This document shows positions 1 through 10,855 of a DNA stretch of 64,000 bases, piece by piece; position 1 is the stretch's first letter, and the number at the start of each line of letters is the position of its first letter. The DNA comes from Takakia lepidozioides (lineage: Eukaryota > Streptophyta > Takakiopsida > Takakiales > Takakiaceae). The notes beneath the pieces were generated by a model. The model had not been told where the DNA came from. It ran no database searches and was given only the letters and a program-made list of their open reading frames with translations. The position numbers were made by a program, and so were the translations under genes. The stretch lies in assembly GCA_030704615.1 (NCBI GenBank), contig CM060733.1, positions 31,124,001-31,188,000 of the forward strand, read 5' to 3'.

Positions 1-1920
1 TCACGCGTGTTTTTCTAAGAGCTGACCTGTTTTGATGTCCATCATTGCACACCAAAATGGTGTTACAAGGAGGTAGAATGTCAGCAATTGAACGTCAATC
101 TCTAGCGTCATTCTTGTTGTTTTCATGTGGACTGGACGCCAAAGGAGAAACACCGTCGCTAACAATTTGTGCAAACAATCTCAACAATCATATGTACTTC
201 AAGGTGTTTGATATTGCGTATGCTCATGTAGCTGATTTCTATAGGAATTTTTTTGCTATTCTCATTTCAACAACGTTAGGTCCATTGAGACTGTCATATT
301 CCGAAATCGGAATCAGGCACTACCTACATGAAACCATCAACTAATAATTAAATCTCCAGTTCACTCAATCACAGCCCGGAAAAATATCTCAAGCTGTTGG
401 CCAACTACTTATGGGCTAGGGTGTTTCTCTGGAGTCTCATACAATGAATCGAAGATCTAGTTCTTAGCTGACATGCAACTGATGGTTTTATATTGGTCAA
501 TGATGGTGGATCGTGGCTGATACGTGAGTCTGAATATGACAGTCTCTAGGGACCTGATACTGTTCGCAGAGGAATAGCAAAACAACTACTATACAATTCA
601 GCTACAGGAACAACAATAACATCAAACACCTAGCAGTAAATAGAATTTTTGACATTACTTGTGACAGCTCCAATCGGTTAATTGATGGTTATTCAGTTGG
701 AGATTATTTAATCGGGGAACAGTTTACGAGTGCTTACAATAAATCGTCAGAAGTACCACAGCCTATCACAGATGAACCTCGACTGGTTATCCGACACTAT
801 TTCCTTGAAGATTTTGCAGAAAACGTCACTATCTCCATCAACGTACTCGCCACCGAACCACTCTCCAGAAGCATACGAACAACATACTTACTCCCCAATT
901 GGATACTTTCAGCATCTTACTCCAGGGTCAATTACTTGGACATTATGTTTTGAAGAACATATGAGTAATTCATCATCTTCGCGATTAATTGAAAGTTTGC
1001 AAGGCCACCAATTCTTCGAGAAGTACAGCTGAACTTCGGTCGCACAAGACATTTGTTGGTTGGCGTCATATTGGAGGATATTTTTTGTGGGGTCATCACC
1101 ATATCCATGATACTCGAGACATCATTTCAGGAACTTCTTCCATCTTTTGCTGACAAAAATCTGCAGAACAACAGAAGAATACAGATTTGAAAATGGTCCC
1201 TCTAACCTTGTCAAAATATCGTGATTTTGGGAAATGACTTTCCTCAAAATATTTTCATCATAAGTACGTCGGTCGACATCGTTTTGTGTTACCGGAGTTC
1301 AGCCCTCCTTCTAGAAGTTGATACTCTCATTGACATGGTTTACGTTACTTGTATTGGTCTATGCCGTATGGGACGAGACTTACTCAAATTGACATGGTTC
1401 TGAAATGGTTGTTTATCATCAATGTCTCCCCATTGTCTTTCATTTCATGTCATGATGTGCAGTCTGGATTTCAGACTTCTCCAACGACTCTCCATTTCTT
1501 CCTCTTGACTGGGTTCCCAATTCTTTCCCTCCACCTGGCTTACAGAGTTAGCCATTATCTGTCCTTCCTCTTGTGTGACAACCTGATTCCAATCATGGAA
1601 GTCATCCTCTATTTCTAGGTTGTTGTTCCCTAGTTCACCATTCCAAGCTTTCTGGCAAGCTTCCTGTATTATGGCAGCAGCCATGCTCTTATGGGTCTCT
1701 TCCTGAAGGAGTTCAGACATCCCTTGGTCCTCGAACAAGTCCTCCCCTTGACATCGTCTATTATTTCCTCAACTTGTGTCATTGTGCCATGTTTTGCTCA
1801 CATATTTGATTGATTTGTCTTGTACGTTACATAGTAACGGCCTTCACAAGCTTAGTCGCGGTTACGAATATGACTGGTGCTCCAATCATCCATCATGCCG
1901 CGGATCATGAAGCGAGTTAT
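1..1920. other. Region without a recognisable gene
   Basis: No ORF here matches a family I recognise. The open frames are short and mostly lack coding character. A reverse-strand acidic frame (about 1445-1790, with one frameshift) is rich in Glu and Gln and could be a fragment of a transposon-encoded protein, but I cannot name it. A forward frame at 730-1032 has repeated Tyr-Ser-Pro spacing. I see no tRNA, rRNA or clear promoter. Confidence 0.4.
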
Positions 1921-1924
1921 CACC

Positions 1925-2152
1925 CGACATCCATTTTTTTAATTTATTTTTTAATGTAATGGAAACACCTGGGAGCGACAGCTCACAAATCAGGCCCCCT
2001 TAATATTATAACCTCTTTCATAGTAACCCCGCCATGTGACGTTGGAGTGGGACATCACCCAGGAACATACCACACCCGTCAGTAGCAAGATCAAACCCCA
2101 TAATCATCTGGGTGGCATTTAGTGCACTTCACCAACTGAGCTACTGACTGTT
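1925..2152 (-). mobile_element. tRNA-derived SINE-like element
   Basis: Read on the minus strand there is an A-box-like sequence (TAGCTCAGTTGGT, 2131-2143) followed about 35 bases later by a degenerate B-box-like sequence (GGTTTGATCTT, 2087-2098). This is the spacing of the internal RNA polymerase III promoter of a tRNA. The body continues for about 150 bases and ends in an A/T-rich tail near 1925. A tRNA fold is not kept, so I call a SINE rather than a tRNA gene. No target-site duplication was identified. Confidence 0.5.
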
Positions 2153-3541
2153 GGTATCTCATTCAACTCTTATTAAACGTCTAGTGAACAGTGGAACTTG
2201 CTTTATGAGCCAAATAGAAACTGCTTTTTCTCTTGAAGTTTATACATAATGCTTCTTTATTGCTCATATTATATATTAATAGACAAACAATTATTTTTAT
2301 ATTTATATTTATATTTAAAATGATCCATTTAAATTCATTTAAATGATTTTAAAAAATACATATTCAGATATTTCTCCTTATTTCTGGACCAAACTTTAGT
2401 CCATATTTACTTAAAATTGTGTTACTAGCGTGTTATCACGAATGTGGAATTATGGAGCATTTATCGTTCTCTCCCTTTAGAAAACCTTGATAGCATCATA
2501 GTACTCCACATTGAAATTTCGAGGCAAATGGTAACGATCACTATCTTCTGCACTCATATCCCAATAGCTAATATTGTGTCCAATATCTTTGTGGTAGTCG
2601 CTTATCTTTTTGTAGTCACTGTTGATACAATTTTACTTGTCCTTACACATTTTCCCGTTCCGTGGTATCCTCGATTGAGTCATTGCAAGCACTGACTCTA
2701 CGATTCTGTTCCATTTTATGCCTGCGGGTACCATGACTGCCTTGCGACCAACGACATCTTTTTCTACAATATGCTCTCAATGCTTTAAGTAATTAAAGCC
2801 ATCACTTCGTCGTGGTGCCAATTTGTATGGCGTTGCCGTGGAGGTCCCCCGTTTCCTCTCCCTCTCCCCCTTCCTTGCCTGTGCCCCCTCCTCTTGCTCC
2901 ATTGTCCATTGACATCGATTCCTCTACTCCATCTATTTCCTCAATTTTTCGCGCAATCTTCTTGAATTTCTACACAAAACTTGTCTACAAATCGCTAATC
3001 ACTCTGTAATTACTACACAAGAGTGAGAGAGCGGGCTGGTGATAGTGGCGGGCAATAGTTATCAAAATGGAGGTGATATCTATAGACAATGGTAAGTGCT
3101 CACATCTACGATTTCGGAAGATTTTTCCTAAATGCTATTAAGCATTTGGGGGTAATAACCAACCTCTATAGTTGGTTTTAAGAAGGGTGATAGCGATGTC
3201 ATGTCAGCAAGACACGTCAGTAACTTATCAACGGAGTAGTGTAGGTCTCAACACTGATACTTAATAGCTGGTTTATTCACTCTGCTATCTCCAGGTTTGA
3301 ACGTACCCTTAGTACAAGTGACTTTGCGGAGCTACAAGAGTGAGTTTAGGTTTGGATAGCTCCTCTCAAGTGAAGATGTTTACATTGAGTGTATCGAGTG
3401 CCAATGTCAGTTGAAGCGCAAAACTGCCACATAGCACCGGCTAGTCAGTAGGGTATGTTCACATATACATGCACGACTTAAGAAATAGAGTGGATGAAAC
3501 ATCTTCAGCCAAACATTCACGAGCAACATTACTTAGACTCA

Positions 3542-4414
3542 AAGGCAGGTTCACACGACGAAAATCCGTCGGTCCCATCCGGACGTGGTAGCTGCAACGG
3601 GTGTGGCGGGCCGGGGTCCACCCTTGAGGAAGACGGCGAGGACGGGACGGACGGGCCTGGCCACTGTAGGTACTTCCCGCTGTCCGTCCCATCCCTCATT
3701 CCTTCTCCCCGGCTATCATGGCTAAAACATGTGTGTAGGGTTTAGCCGGAGGGCTCTTTATGAGAGCTTCTCTTGCTAAACTTATATGTTGCCTCACATG
3801 TGTGTAATATGGCGTGTGAACATGTTGCACCGTCAGTCCAGGGCTCAGAATTTTGTGTGACCTGGTCGTAATGAGGATGGGGCCCGCCTCATTAATATAG
3901 GAGCAAACTACCTTCATGCAGCGAGGACTTGGAATTTTTTTGGCATATGAAATTTACAACTACCTCCATGCAGGTAGTTTTAGGATTTTCTACATGAAGG
4001 TTAGTTGCAAAACCAAGCTGAAACTACCTGGCATGAGAGTAGCTACATACCCACCTCTTTCGAGGTAGTAGTAGTCGGCGCCTACCACCGGAAAACGTTT
4101 AGGGAATGGAGAACCCAAGAACTGCAGTGCCACATCACCATCGACCTACCACTAGACCACAACCCCCACGTACCAGACAATTGTAGTTTATATATATATA
4201 TATAAGAGAAACTGGGGAATAGGGATCGTTTTAATGTCGCGGGGCCCGCTGTCAGGTCCATGCCCCTCTGCACCCTGCGGCCTCATTATGACGAGGCCAC
4301 ACAAAATTCCGAGGCGTCGGTCCCGTCCGTCCCCCTTGACAAGTGCGGAGGGCCCACCAACTATGGCTAGATGGGACGGACTGATTTTTTCCGTGTGAAG
4401 TGTGAACCTGCCTT
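3542..4414. mobile_element. Non-autonomous TIR DNA transposon (873 bp)
   Basis: The ends are perfect 15-bp inverted repeats, AAGGCAGGTTCACAC at 3542 and its reverse complement ending at 4414. Weaker inverted similarity continues inward through the GGGACGGAC-rich shoulders. A second inverted pair lies inside (about 3853-3880 against 4282-4306, around TTTTGTGTG and CACACAAAA). The core holds short repeated GTAGTTTTAGG-like words and a (TA)n tract near 4190. There is no transposase ORF, so it would depend on a helper. The superfamily cannot be fixed because no clear target-site duplication is visible. Confidence 0.55.
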
Positions 4415-4665
4415 CAGCCGCCCCCGAAGGTAACATTTAGAGGCAACGGCAGACCCAGGCACGGGTTCCTCGCATCTGCTAGATGTGCGAAGTCCGCATT
4501 GTGGGCTCTTAAATGAGCGTGCAAGCAAAGCTGGCTGATGGTGTGGCGCTCCATCAAGGGTAGACGCTAGATTTTACGAGTTCAAGCGAAGAGACTGGGG
4601 CCCAAAGCTGCCGGGGCCTGAAGTATTGAGTAGATTCTACATATTGGAGGGCTCCGTGGGTAGGT

Positions 4666-6237
4666 ATGACAAACCTGGTTGAGATCGACAGACTGTGGCA
4701 AGTGTATACGGGAACGATCAGAAATGGGGCCACTTTGGGTTCACTCTTTGCACTGCTGTTTGGCACTCTGGTGTTGTGGCTGGTTTTCCGGATTATTCCT
4801 CTCCAATCAGAGAAGAATCGGCTTAGAGGCCGGCCCCCACTTCCATCGGGTCGATTTGGGCTTCCAGTTATTGGGGAGACTCTTAGCTTCTTCTCCGCGT
4901 TGCGCAACAACAGACTTGGAGATTTCTTTCAGGTAATGCCAAGGACGCGACTAGATCATGCAGCTAGGTTAAATGCTTAGATGCTTAGACTAGACATACG
5001 TGTACTCAAATGATAGAGGTCTTGTTGTTTGCGGCTGAGCAATGTTATTGGAAACCTTGTACGTCATGAAGGGAACATGAAGACGTAGTGGGTTATGATT
5101 CCCGAGTTGGGCGGAGTGTTGAACAGACGAAGCGATTCTGGAGCAATGAATCACACACTTCCGTTCTCTTGCATGTCGACATCAGCTGTGGGATACCACC
5201 TCAGCGTGCTGTTGCGATAAATAACAAATGTGGAAGGAAAACTTTGCCACGAGCAGCTGAGCTATTATATTTAGTTGAGATCCGTGGCATTTGTTAATTT
5301 AACTATCGATCATCCACGTTGCATAAGTGAAATACAGTGTTGACACAATAGGTCAATTTCTGAGTCGCTAGATCTAGTCGATTGCAGAGCTGTGATATGT
5401 GTAATGCTGCCAAATGATCTCATGGTTTGATCTGGTCGCAGACTCGGGAGGAGAAATATGGAAGGGTGTTCAAAATATCGCTGATATTTACACAGACTGT
5501 ATGCTTGCCCGCGCCTGCTGGAAATAAGTTCACGTTTGCCAATGAGAACAAACTGTTTCGAAATAGATGGCCCGACCCAGCTCTCACCCTTCTTGGAAAG
5601 GAAGTCTTTTCTTACGGGACGCCCGACTCTCACAGGTAGTTAATACTCCTTGAATGATTGTCTTTTGAAATGGACAAACTTTCAATTGAAGAAACTTGCC
5701 AAAACAAGTGAACGATTTGTTTTATAGACTTCCTTTTAACTGGTACCATTTCAACAATGTTCAGCCGTAGAACTTCACCAAGTTTCCAAAGGTCTAAAGC
5801 GGATAGTCTAGTATTTGCAACATGTCTGTGTACATGACCACACGACATGTGGTTCGATGATCACTGCTCTACTGAAGATTCAAAAATACAATTGTAGATT
5901 GGCATGCAGGGAGAAATCAACAACTTCATACACAAGAAACTTGCCATCCAAACAATGTGCACGTGCTCGACCTCGATATTGTGAGACAATTTGACGCACG
6001 ATAAGAATTCCTTCACAAGTGCCTGCACAATGCTGCTACTTTGAACTAATCTCAACTACGGGGAGTTTGCACAGACATATCCGCCAAATCCTCATGACTT
6101 TCTTCAGTCCTGAATCGCTCGAGAGTTTTGTGCCAAGAATGGAGGTATCGGCAGCGGCCCACATATCCAAGCACTGGGAGAATCAAGACCAAGTGACAGG
6201 ATCTAAGTGCCTCAAACAATTTGCATTTGTTTTGTCA
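4666..6237 (+). pseudogene. Cytochrome P450 (CYP85-clan-like), 5' exons only
   Basis: Three spliceable exons encode the N-terminal third of a plant P450. Exon 1 (4666-4932) has an N-terminal membrane anchor, a basic linker, a proline-rich hinge and the phrase GLPVIGETLSFF. It ends at CAG|GTAATG. Exon 2 (5442-5635) carries REEKYGRVFK and NKFTFANENK, matching the early beta-sheet region of the CYP85 clan (CYP90/CYP707/CYP716 style). Exon 3 (6066-6237) carries FFSPESLESFVPRM and HWENQD. Splice phases join correctly (0, then 2). Nothing after exon 3 resembles P450: the I-helix, ExxR and haem-cysteine regions are absent, so it cannot be a working enzyme. The frame runs straight into an ABC-transporter exon at 6238. 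Confidence 0.7.
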
Positions 6238-6402
6238 GTGATTGTTGTTGCTCAGGAAGGTGCAATTGTGGAGATAGGAAAGCATGAGGAGCTCCTGGCC
6301 AAGTGGCAAGGTGGGGCATATTCCACACTTGTGCGGCTGCAGGAAATGGCCACATTAAATGAGAAGGAACCCATTCTTTCCAGGGAGTCCTCTGGCATGT
6401 GA
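6238..6402 (+). pseudogene. ABCB (MDR/PGP-type) transporter, last-exon fragment
   Basis: About 55 codons match the C-terminal end of an ABCB half-transporter: VVAQEGAIVE, GKHEELLAKW and GGAYSTLVRLQ, which follow the second nucleotide-binding domain after the H-loop. The fragment begins just after TTTTGTCAG, which looks like the original acceptor of that exon. Upstream is P450 exon 3 in the same frame, so transcription could make a chimeric product ending at 6402. No other part of an ABCB gene lies on this strand nearby; different ABCB exons occur on the opposite strand at 10.9-11.3 kb. Confidence 0.65.
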
Positions 6403-6499
6403 GATGAAGATTTCTTTTTTGAGTTCCTCATATCCACAAAGCTTCTCTCCTACTGTTTTGAGACTGAAGAACACTTTTCACTTTTCACTGTCCCCTCTA

Positions 6500-6620
6500 C
6501 TATGACATCCGGGGTTGATACAACTGTCTATGTGGAGACAGCCAATCCCTTGCTGACCAGAAATGCTTGGCAGTGTATCTAAACAAGGCTCTCCAAGTAA
6601 TGGAATATCTTCGTGTTGAA
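6500..6620 (+). repeat. LINE-like repeat fragment, paired with 9645-9740
   Basis: This stretch and 9645-9740 share a diverged segment. In both copies a frame reads LAV-x-L-x-x-ALQV and ends in VE-stop. In the second copy it lies directly upstream of reverse-transcriptase-like sequence. I take both as pieces of one degenerate LINE-like family. The coding identity of this short segment alone is not certain. Confidence 0.35.
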
Positions 6621-6763
6621 TAGTTGTTGGGGCTGCGCTTGTTTACGGCCATACTCACTTTTTCTTTCTCTTGTCCAATATGTTCTATGAGCTTTCCGCG
6701 GATTCTAGGAAGCGTCTTTCTTTCTTTGCCTATGTACATTTCATTTCATTTTCTCTATGGGTC

Positions 6764-7037
6764 TATGGTTGCAGTGTCTAAAGCCATGTCCAATGAAAAT
6801 GAGGTTCAACGCGTAGAACTTACTTGAATTTGTTTCCAGTTTGTGACATGGGCGAGGACCTAAAGGATGATCTGAAGGGCCTACCTACCCTCGGGACTGC
6901 ACTAAAATTAAACTAGGGGTGGGAAGCCTATCTTTGAACAAAAAACAGATGCAGAGAGGAAAAGGAGATAGTTGTTGCTGACTGTGCGCCTGAATACCTA
7001 CTCTCCATTTTCTGATACATTGTCTGACTCTTTCAGG
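6764..7037 (+). mobile_element. LINE-A fragment, left half (split by LTR element)
   Basis: The strand encodes degenerate pieces of the C-terminal ORF2 region of the LINE family seen better at 12.1-13.6 kb. It has SNENEV near 6790, then MGEDLKDDLKGLPTLGT near 6848 and remains of the zinc-knuckle region up to 7037, with stops and frameshifts. At 7038 the copy is interrupted by an LTR retrotransposon and resumes at 9074. Confidence 0.6.
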
Positions 7038-7520
7038 TGTCACAGCCTAGATTAGCAAAGGTTGGTTATGGGCTTAAGCAAGCCATAAATAGTAAAAGTA
7101 TAAGAAAGGCTTTAAGCAAAGCCATGTACAGTAAAAGTATATGTATAGACTTACGCAAAGTCTAAAAGAAGGCTAGAGCCGGGTAAATCAAAAAGTATGC
7201 GATAAGAGCATAAAGAATAGCTACAGCCTGGATATCTTAAGAGCAAGGGGGTGAGACCTCAAAGAGTACTTCTAGGGGATTTGGTGCTTAGTCGAGAGAG
7301 GAGAACACAGTCAGGGAACAGAAGGACAAGTAGTCAGAGAGAGCGTGATGGTCAGACATGGTTACTCTAAGTCTTGAGAGAGCAAGGTAGTCTTAGCACC
7401 AAGAGGGATCATGTACTATCTTTAGTAAGCAGGCAAGAGAGGTCTCTAAGGTTGGGAGGTTATCTTGCTCAGAGGTGGCTTAGTTGTTAAGTACTTTCCA
7501 TAAAAGGTTTGATCGTTACA
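7038..7520 (+). repeat. 5' LTR of deleted chromovirus
   Basis: This 483-bp direct repeat starts TGTCACAGCC and ends GATCGTTACA, and it matches 8582-9073. The 5-bp sequences outside the two LTRs are TCAGG (7033-7037) and TCATG (9074-9078), a near-perfect target-site duplication. The end is followed by a tRNA-iMet primer-binding site. Confidence 0.85.
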
Positions 7521-7522
7521 TT

Positions 7523-7534
7523 TGGTATCAGAGC
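7523..7534 (+). other. Primer-binding site (tRNA-iMet)
   Basis: TGGTATCAGAGC, two bases after the 5' LTR, is the classical plant PBS complementary to the 3' end of initiator methionine tRNA. Confidence 0.85.
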
Positions 7535-7540
7535 GATAGA

Positions 7541-8578
7541 ATGACAGATCAGGGGAGTCAGGGTGCAGATGTACCACCAGTTGAGCTTAGGCCACCAGTA
7601 GAGGTTAGGCCCGAGTTTAATCACCAAGAAAGTTGTGGGAGCTCCTGAAGTAGCGAAGCTGTTTGTTCAGGATGTGTTTCGTCTGCATGGATTACCAATG
7701 TCCATAGTATCAGACAGAGATCCTAGATTTACTAGTCATTTTTGGATGCCGTGTTTAAGACTTTGGATACAAAGCTAAACATGAGCAGTGGAGATCATCC
7801 ACAGAGTGACGGACAGATTGAAAGAGTAAATCAAGTTCTAGAAGATATGTTGCGGGCCTATGTAGGTGACAGACCAACCTCATGGGAGAAGTATTTGCCA
7901 TTGTTAGAATTTGCATACAATGACTAAGTCCATTTGAGCTAGTATATGGGTATAGACCCATGAGCCCAGTTATGATTGGATTTCCACAAAATGTACCTAG
8001 TGCAGCAGAGTTTGTAACTCAAATGCAAGACCAGCTAGCAAGTGCAAGGTTGTATATCCGTAAGGCTTCAGATCGGGCTAAGAGTTATGCGGATAAGAAA
8101 TGCACTTTCAGGGAATTCAAGGTGGGGGACAAAGTGTTCCTATTGATACCATTACCTTCACCTACCCTTGTGAAAGGGAAAGGTAAGAAGAAGGGTAAGA
8201 AGTTATCTCCTCAATATTGTGGACCTTGGCTGATTGTGAAACGCATTAACAGTGTTGCATATAAGCTAGAGCTTCCAGAGTCATGCAAGATACATCTAGT
8301 GTTTCATGTCAGTAAGCTCAAGAGGTAGGTACATAATGGGGATAATTTGGTAGAATGAACTATATTTTTACAGGAAGGGTCAGAGAGTGACCAACACGGA
8401 CCTTGGCAGATTTTGGACAAGAAAGAACGCAGATTGCGTAGTCGTCTCATCAAGGAGTGTTTGGTTGCATGACATGGGCTTCCTTTGACTGATGGTACTT
8501 GGGAGTCTGAGCAGACACTGAGGCAGAAATACCCAGACTTTGTCATTGAGGACAATGACGAAGCTTTGAAGGGGTAGA
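7541..8578 (+). pseudogene. Internal remnant of Ty3/gypsy chromovirus (gag start, integrase C-half, chromodomain)
   Basis: About 80 bases of a gag start (ATG at 7541) join abruptly near 7620 to the integrase core. What remains includes [13 protein letters not shown] with the second catalytic Asp, the HPQSDGQIERVNQ segment, SPFELVYGYRP, and the basic C-terminal integrase domain (7960-8328). A chromodomain-like end follows at 8395-8560 (PWQILDKKERRLRSR, then a stop, then HGLPLTDGTWESE). Most of gag, protease, reverse transcriptase and RNase H are deleted. There is also a small deletion with a frameshift at 7925-7930. The chromodomain places the parent among plant chromoviruses. This copy is non-autonomous. 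Confidence 0.8.
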
Positions 8579-8581
8579 GAA

Positions 8582-9073
8582 TGTCACAACCTAGATTAGC
8601 AAAGGTCAGTTATGGGCTTAAGCAAGCCATAAATAGTAAAAGTATAAGAAAGGCTTTAAGCAAAGCCATATACAATAAAAGTATAAGTATAGACTTACGC
8701 AAAGTCTAAAAGAAGGCTAGAGCCGGGTAAATCAAAAAGTAAGCTATAAGAGCATAGAGAGATGTCAAGAATAGCTACAGCCTGGATATCTTAAGAGCAA
8801 GGGGGTGAGACCTCAAAGAGTACTTAAAGGGGATCTGGTGCTAAGTCGAGAGAGGTGAACACAGTCAGGGAATAGAAGGACAAGCAGTCAGAGGGGGCGT
8901 GATGGTCAGATGTGGTTACTCTGAGTCTTGAGAGAGCAAGGCAGTCTTAGCACCAAGAGGGATCCTGTACTCTTTAGCAAGCAGGCAAGAGAGGTCTCTA
9001 AGGTTGGGAGGTTATCTTGCTCAGAGGTGGCTTAGTTGTTAAAGTACTTTCCATAAAAGGTTTGATCGTTACA
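8582..9073 (+). repeat. 3' LTR of deleted chromovirus
   Basis: This 492-bp copy of the LTR at 7038-7520 has a few substitutions and small indels. A purine-rich GAAGGGGTAGAGA tract just before it can serve as the polypurine tract. Confidence 0.85.
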
Positions 9074-9440
9074 TCATGAACATCAAGAAAATGGTTCATG
9101 CACCTTTGTTCACCAAGTTTGAAATCTTGAGGCTGAGCTTAAAGCCCTGGCCCTGTACAGGTACATTTTGCAGAGCCCACAAGTACCAATTTGCACACAT
9201 AATATGGTCGTCTAGGGTTTTGGGAGCGCCTAAGTGCTGGGAAGCTCACTTTCAGCAGGGATTTCTAGAGGATATCTGGAAAGCCCGACCTAGTTGTCTA
9301 TACCAAGGTAAGTCCCACTACTGGAGTGAGACCCCTCACAAAGGTAGAGTCTGTTCCCTTTTGTGCTGCCCAATCTGGGCGCAGGGTCTTTGGGCACAAG
9401 GCTACAGCAAACATCGTTTTGTAAGTACATCTCTACGGCT
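9074..9440 (+). mobile_element. LINE-A fragment, right half
   Basis: This continues the LINE copy interrupted at 7037. It holds degenerate counterparts of the C-terminal segment found on the minus strand at 12.1-12.4 kb: GFLEDIWK at about 9260, a GKSHYW block near 9312, and the terminal GCGCAGGGTCTTTGGGCAC-like sequence near 9380. Several frameshifts are present. The simple insertion geometry shows that the LTR element entered an already resident LINE. Confidence 0.6.
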
Positions 9441-9644
9441 CTGGTTTTGTTTTGTTTTGTTGCATTTGGGTTGTTTTGGCCTCCCACAGCTGCAAAAAAA
9501 TTGTTTGTTGTTTTTCCTTCTCTCTTGCTCAGGCTCTCTTCCGCCTGTTCCATAAGCTCTTTGAGCTCCCCGTGGATGGTAGGACATTGAGACTAGAGAA
9601 TACTTTTTTTTTTTCACTTTTCTCGCTACTGTGAGATGCAGTGT

Positions 9645-10320
9645 CGATACAACTATCTAATTCCTTGCTGACCGGAAATTGGCAGTGGATCTGAGCGAGG
9701 CTCTCCAGGTAAGGCAATATCTTGACGTTGAATAGTTACTTTGGGCGGCTTATTTATTGCCTTACTCTCTCGACATCTTGGAACAGTTCTCCAATGACTA
9801 TGGGTTGCAAGTCAACCTTACAAAAACCAAGATCATGGTTTTCAATGGGCAGGCCGACCGCAGATTCTTCCTCAACAATCGGGAGGTGGAGATAGTCAAA
9901 TCCTACTGGTATCTGGGGCTGGTTATCCACTCCCCCAAATTCCACTTTGCAACCATTGCCCTGGATAGATTGACAAAAGGCAAGGCAGCCTCCATACGCC
10001 TTCACGCCAAATGCAAGCAGATACACCTGCGCCACCCACCGACCAAGAAGTGGCTGTTTGATAGCGTGGTCACCCCAAATGTCACTTTTGGTTGTGAATT
10101 CTGGGCACCTGCAGTCCCAATTTCCTGGTGGGAAAACAATCTAGAACCATTGGAGTCATCTTTCCTCCAAGCAATGCTTGGTGCCAGAGGCACAATTCCA
10201 TCGCACACATTGAATGCAGAATTTGCCTGTGTTTCATTGAAATTAATCGAACCAACATGACGGATATTCTCTCGCCCATGCAGAGAATAGACAAGGATCA
10301 CCCACGGATCTTGTAGTACA
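9645..10320 (+). pseudogene. LINE-B reverse transcriptase fragment
   Basis: The open frame at 9757-10260 (about 165 codons) resembles the post-palm region of a non-LTR reverse transcriptase. It has the phrase GLQVNLTKTKIMVFNG, a YLGLVIHS block, and the following LTKGKAASIRLHAKC segment. A frameshift after 10255 moves the frame to a short continuation ending near 10316. Catalytic motifs are missing (5'-truncated). It is clearly different from the LINE-A copies on the opposite strand. Region 10328-10672 has a further 114-codon frame that may be diverged tail sequence, but I cannot assign it. Confidence 0.6.
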
Positions 10321-10855
10321 GAGGACAGTGAAAGAAGAAATGTTCTTCACTTTCAACTTCCCTCTTGTTTTCAGTTTTGAGAAAATGACATGCCTGGGAG
10401 CCAATCTGCATGAGGTATCTTGTTGTTGGGCATCGTCCACATTTTGCGTGAAGTGGTGTACTTCATCCCATGGGCCATTGGGGCCCATGATGGACCTCAA
10501 TCTGGATCATTGCCTATTTAGAAACAGCCAATCCATGGGAAAGGTGATCCATTATGCATATCAGAGATGCCTTGTGGCATATATAAATGAGGATATCCAA
10601 TTTAGAAAATTACTTGGTGACAGGTGGTTGGAGGCTCCCCTTTTCTGCTTTCCTACTATGTTTGCACCATGACCACTAGGACTTCCCCTACAATTGAAGT
10701 TTTAGGGATTTAAAAAAAAAATTATGGACTGGGCACTACACAACAATGTAGATGTCTAGTACTTGAAAGATTCACCCCCATGCTTCATGAATGAGCTCCT
10801 TAGCTGCAATAAAAAGATGTAAGCACCATCATAGAAAACCAGTAGTGGACGTTAC

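Noticed and set aside
9076-9555. 159-codon forward ORF
   Set aside because: It crosses frames of degenerate LINE-A sequence and then low-complexity (TTTTG)n and CT-rich sequence, and does not match any family.
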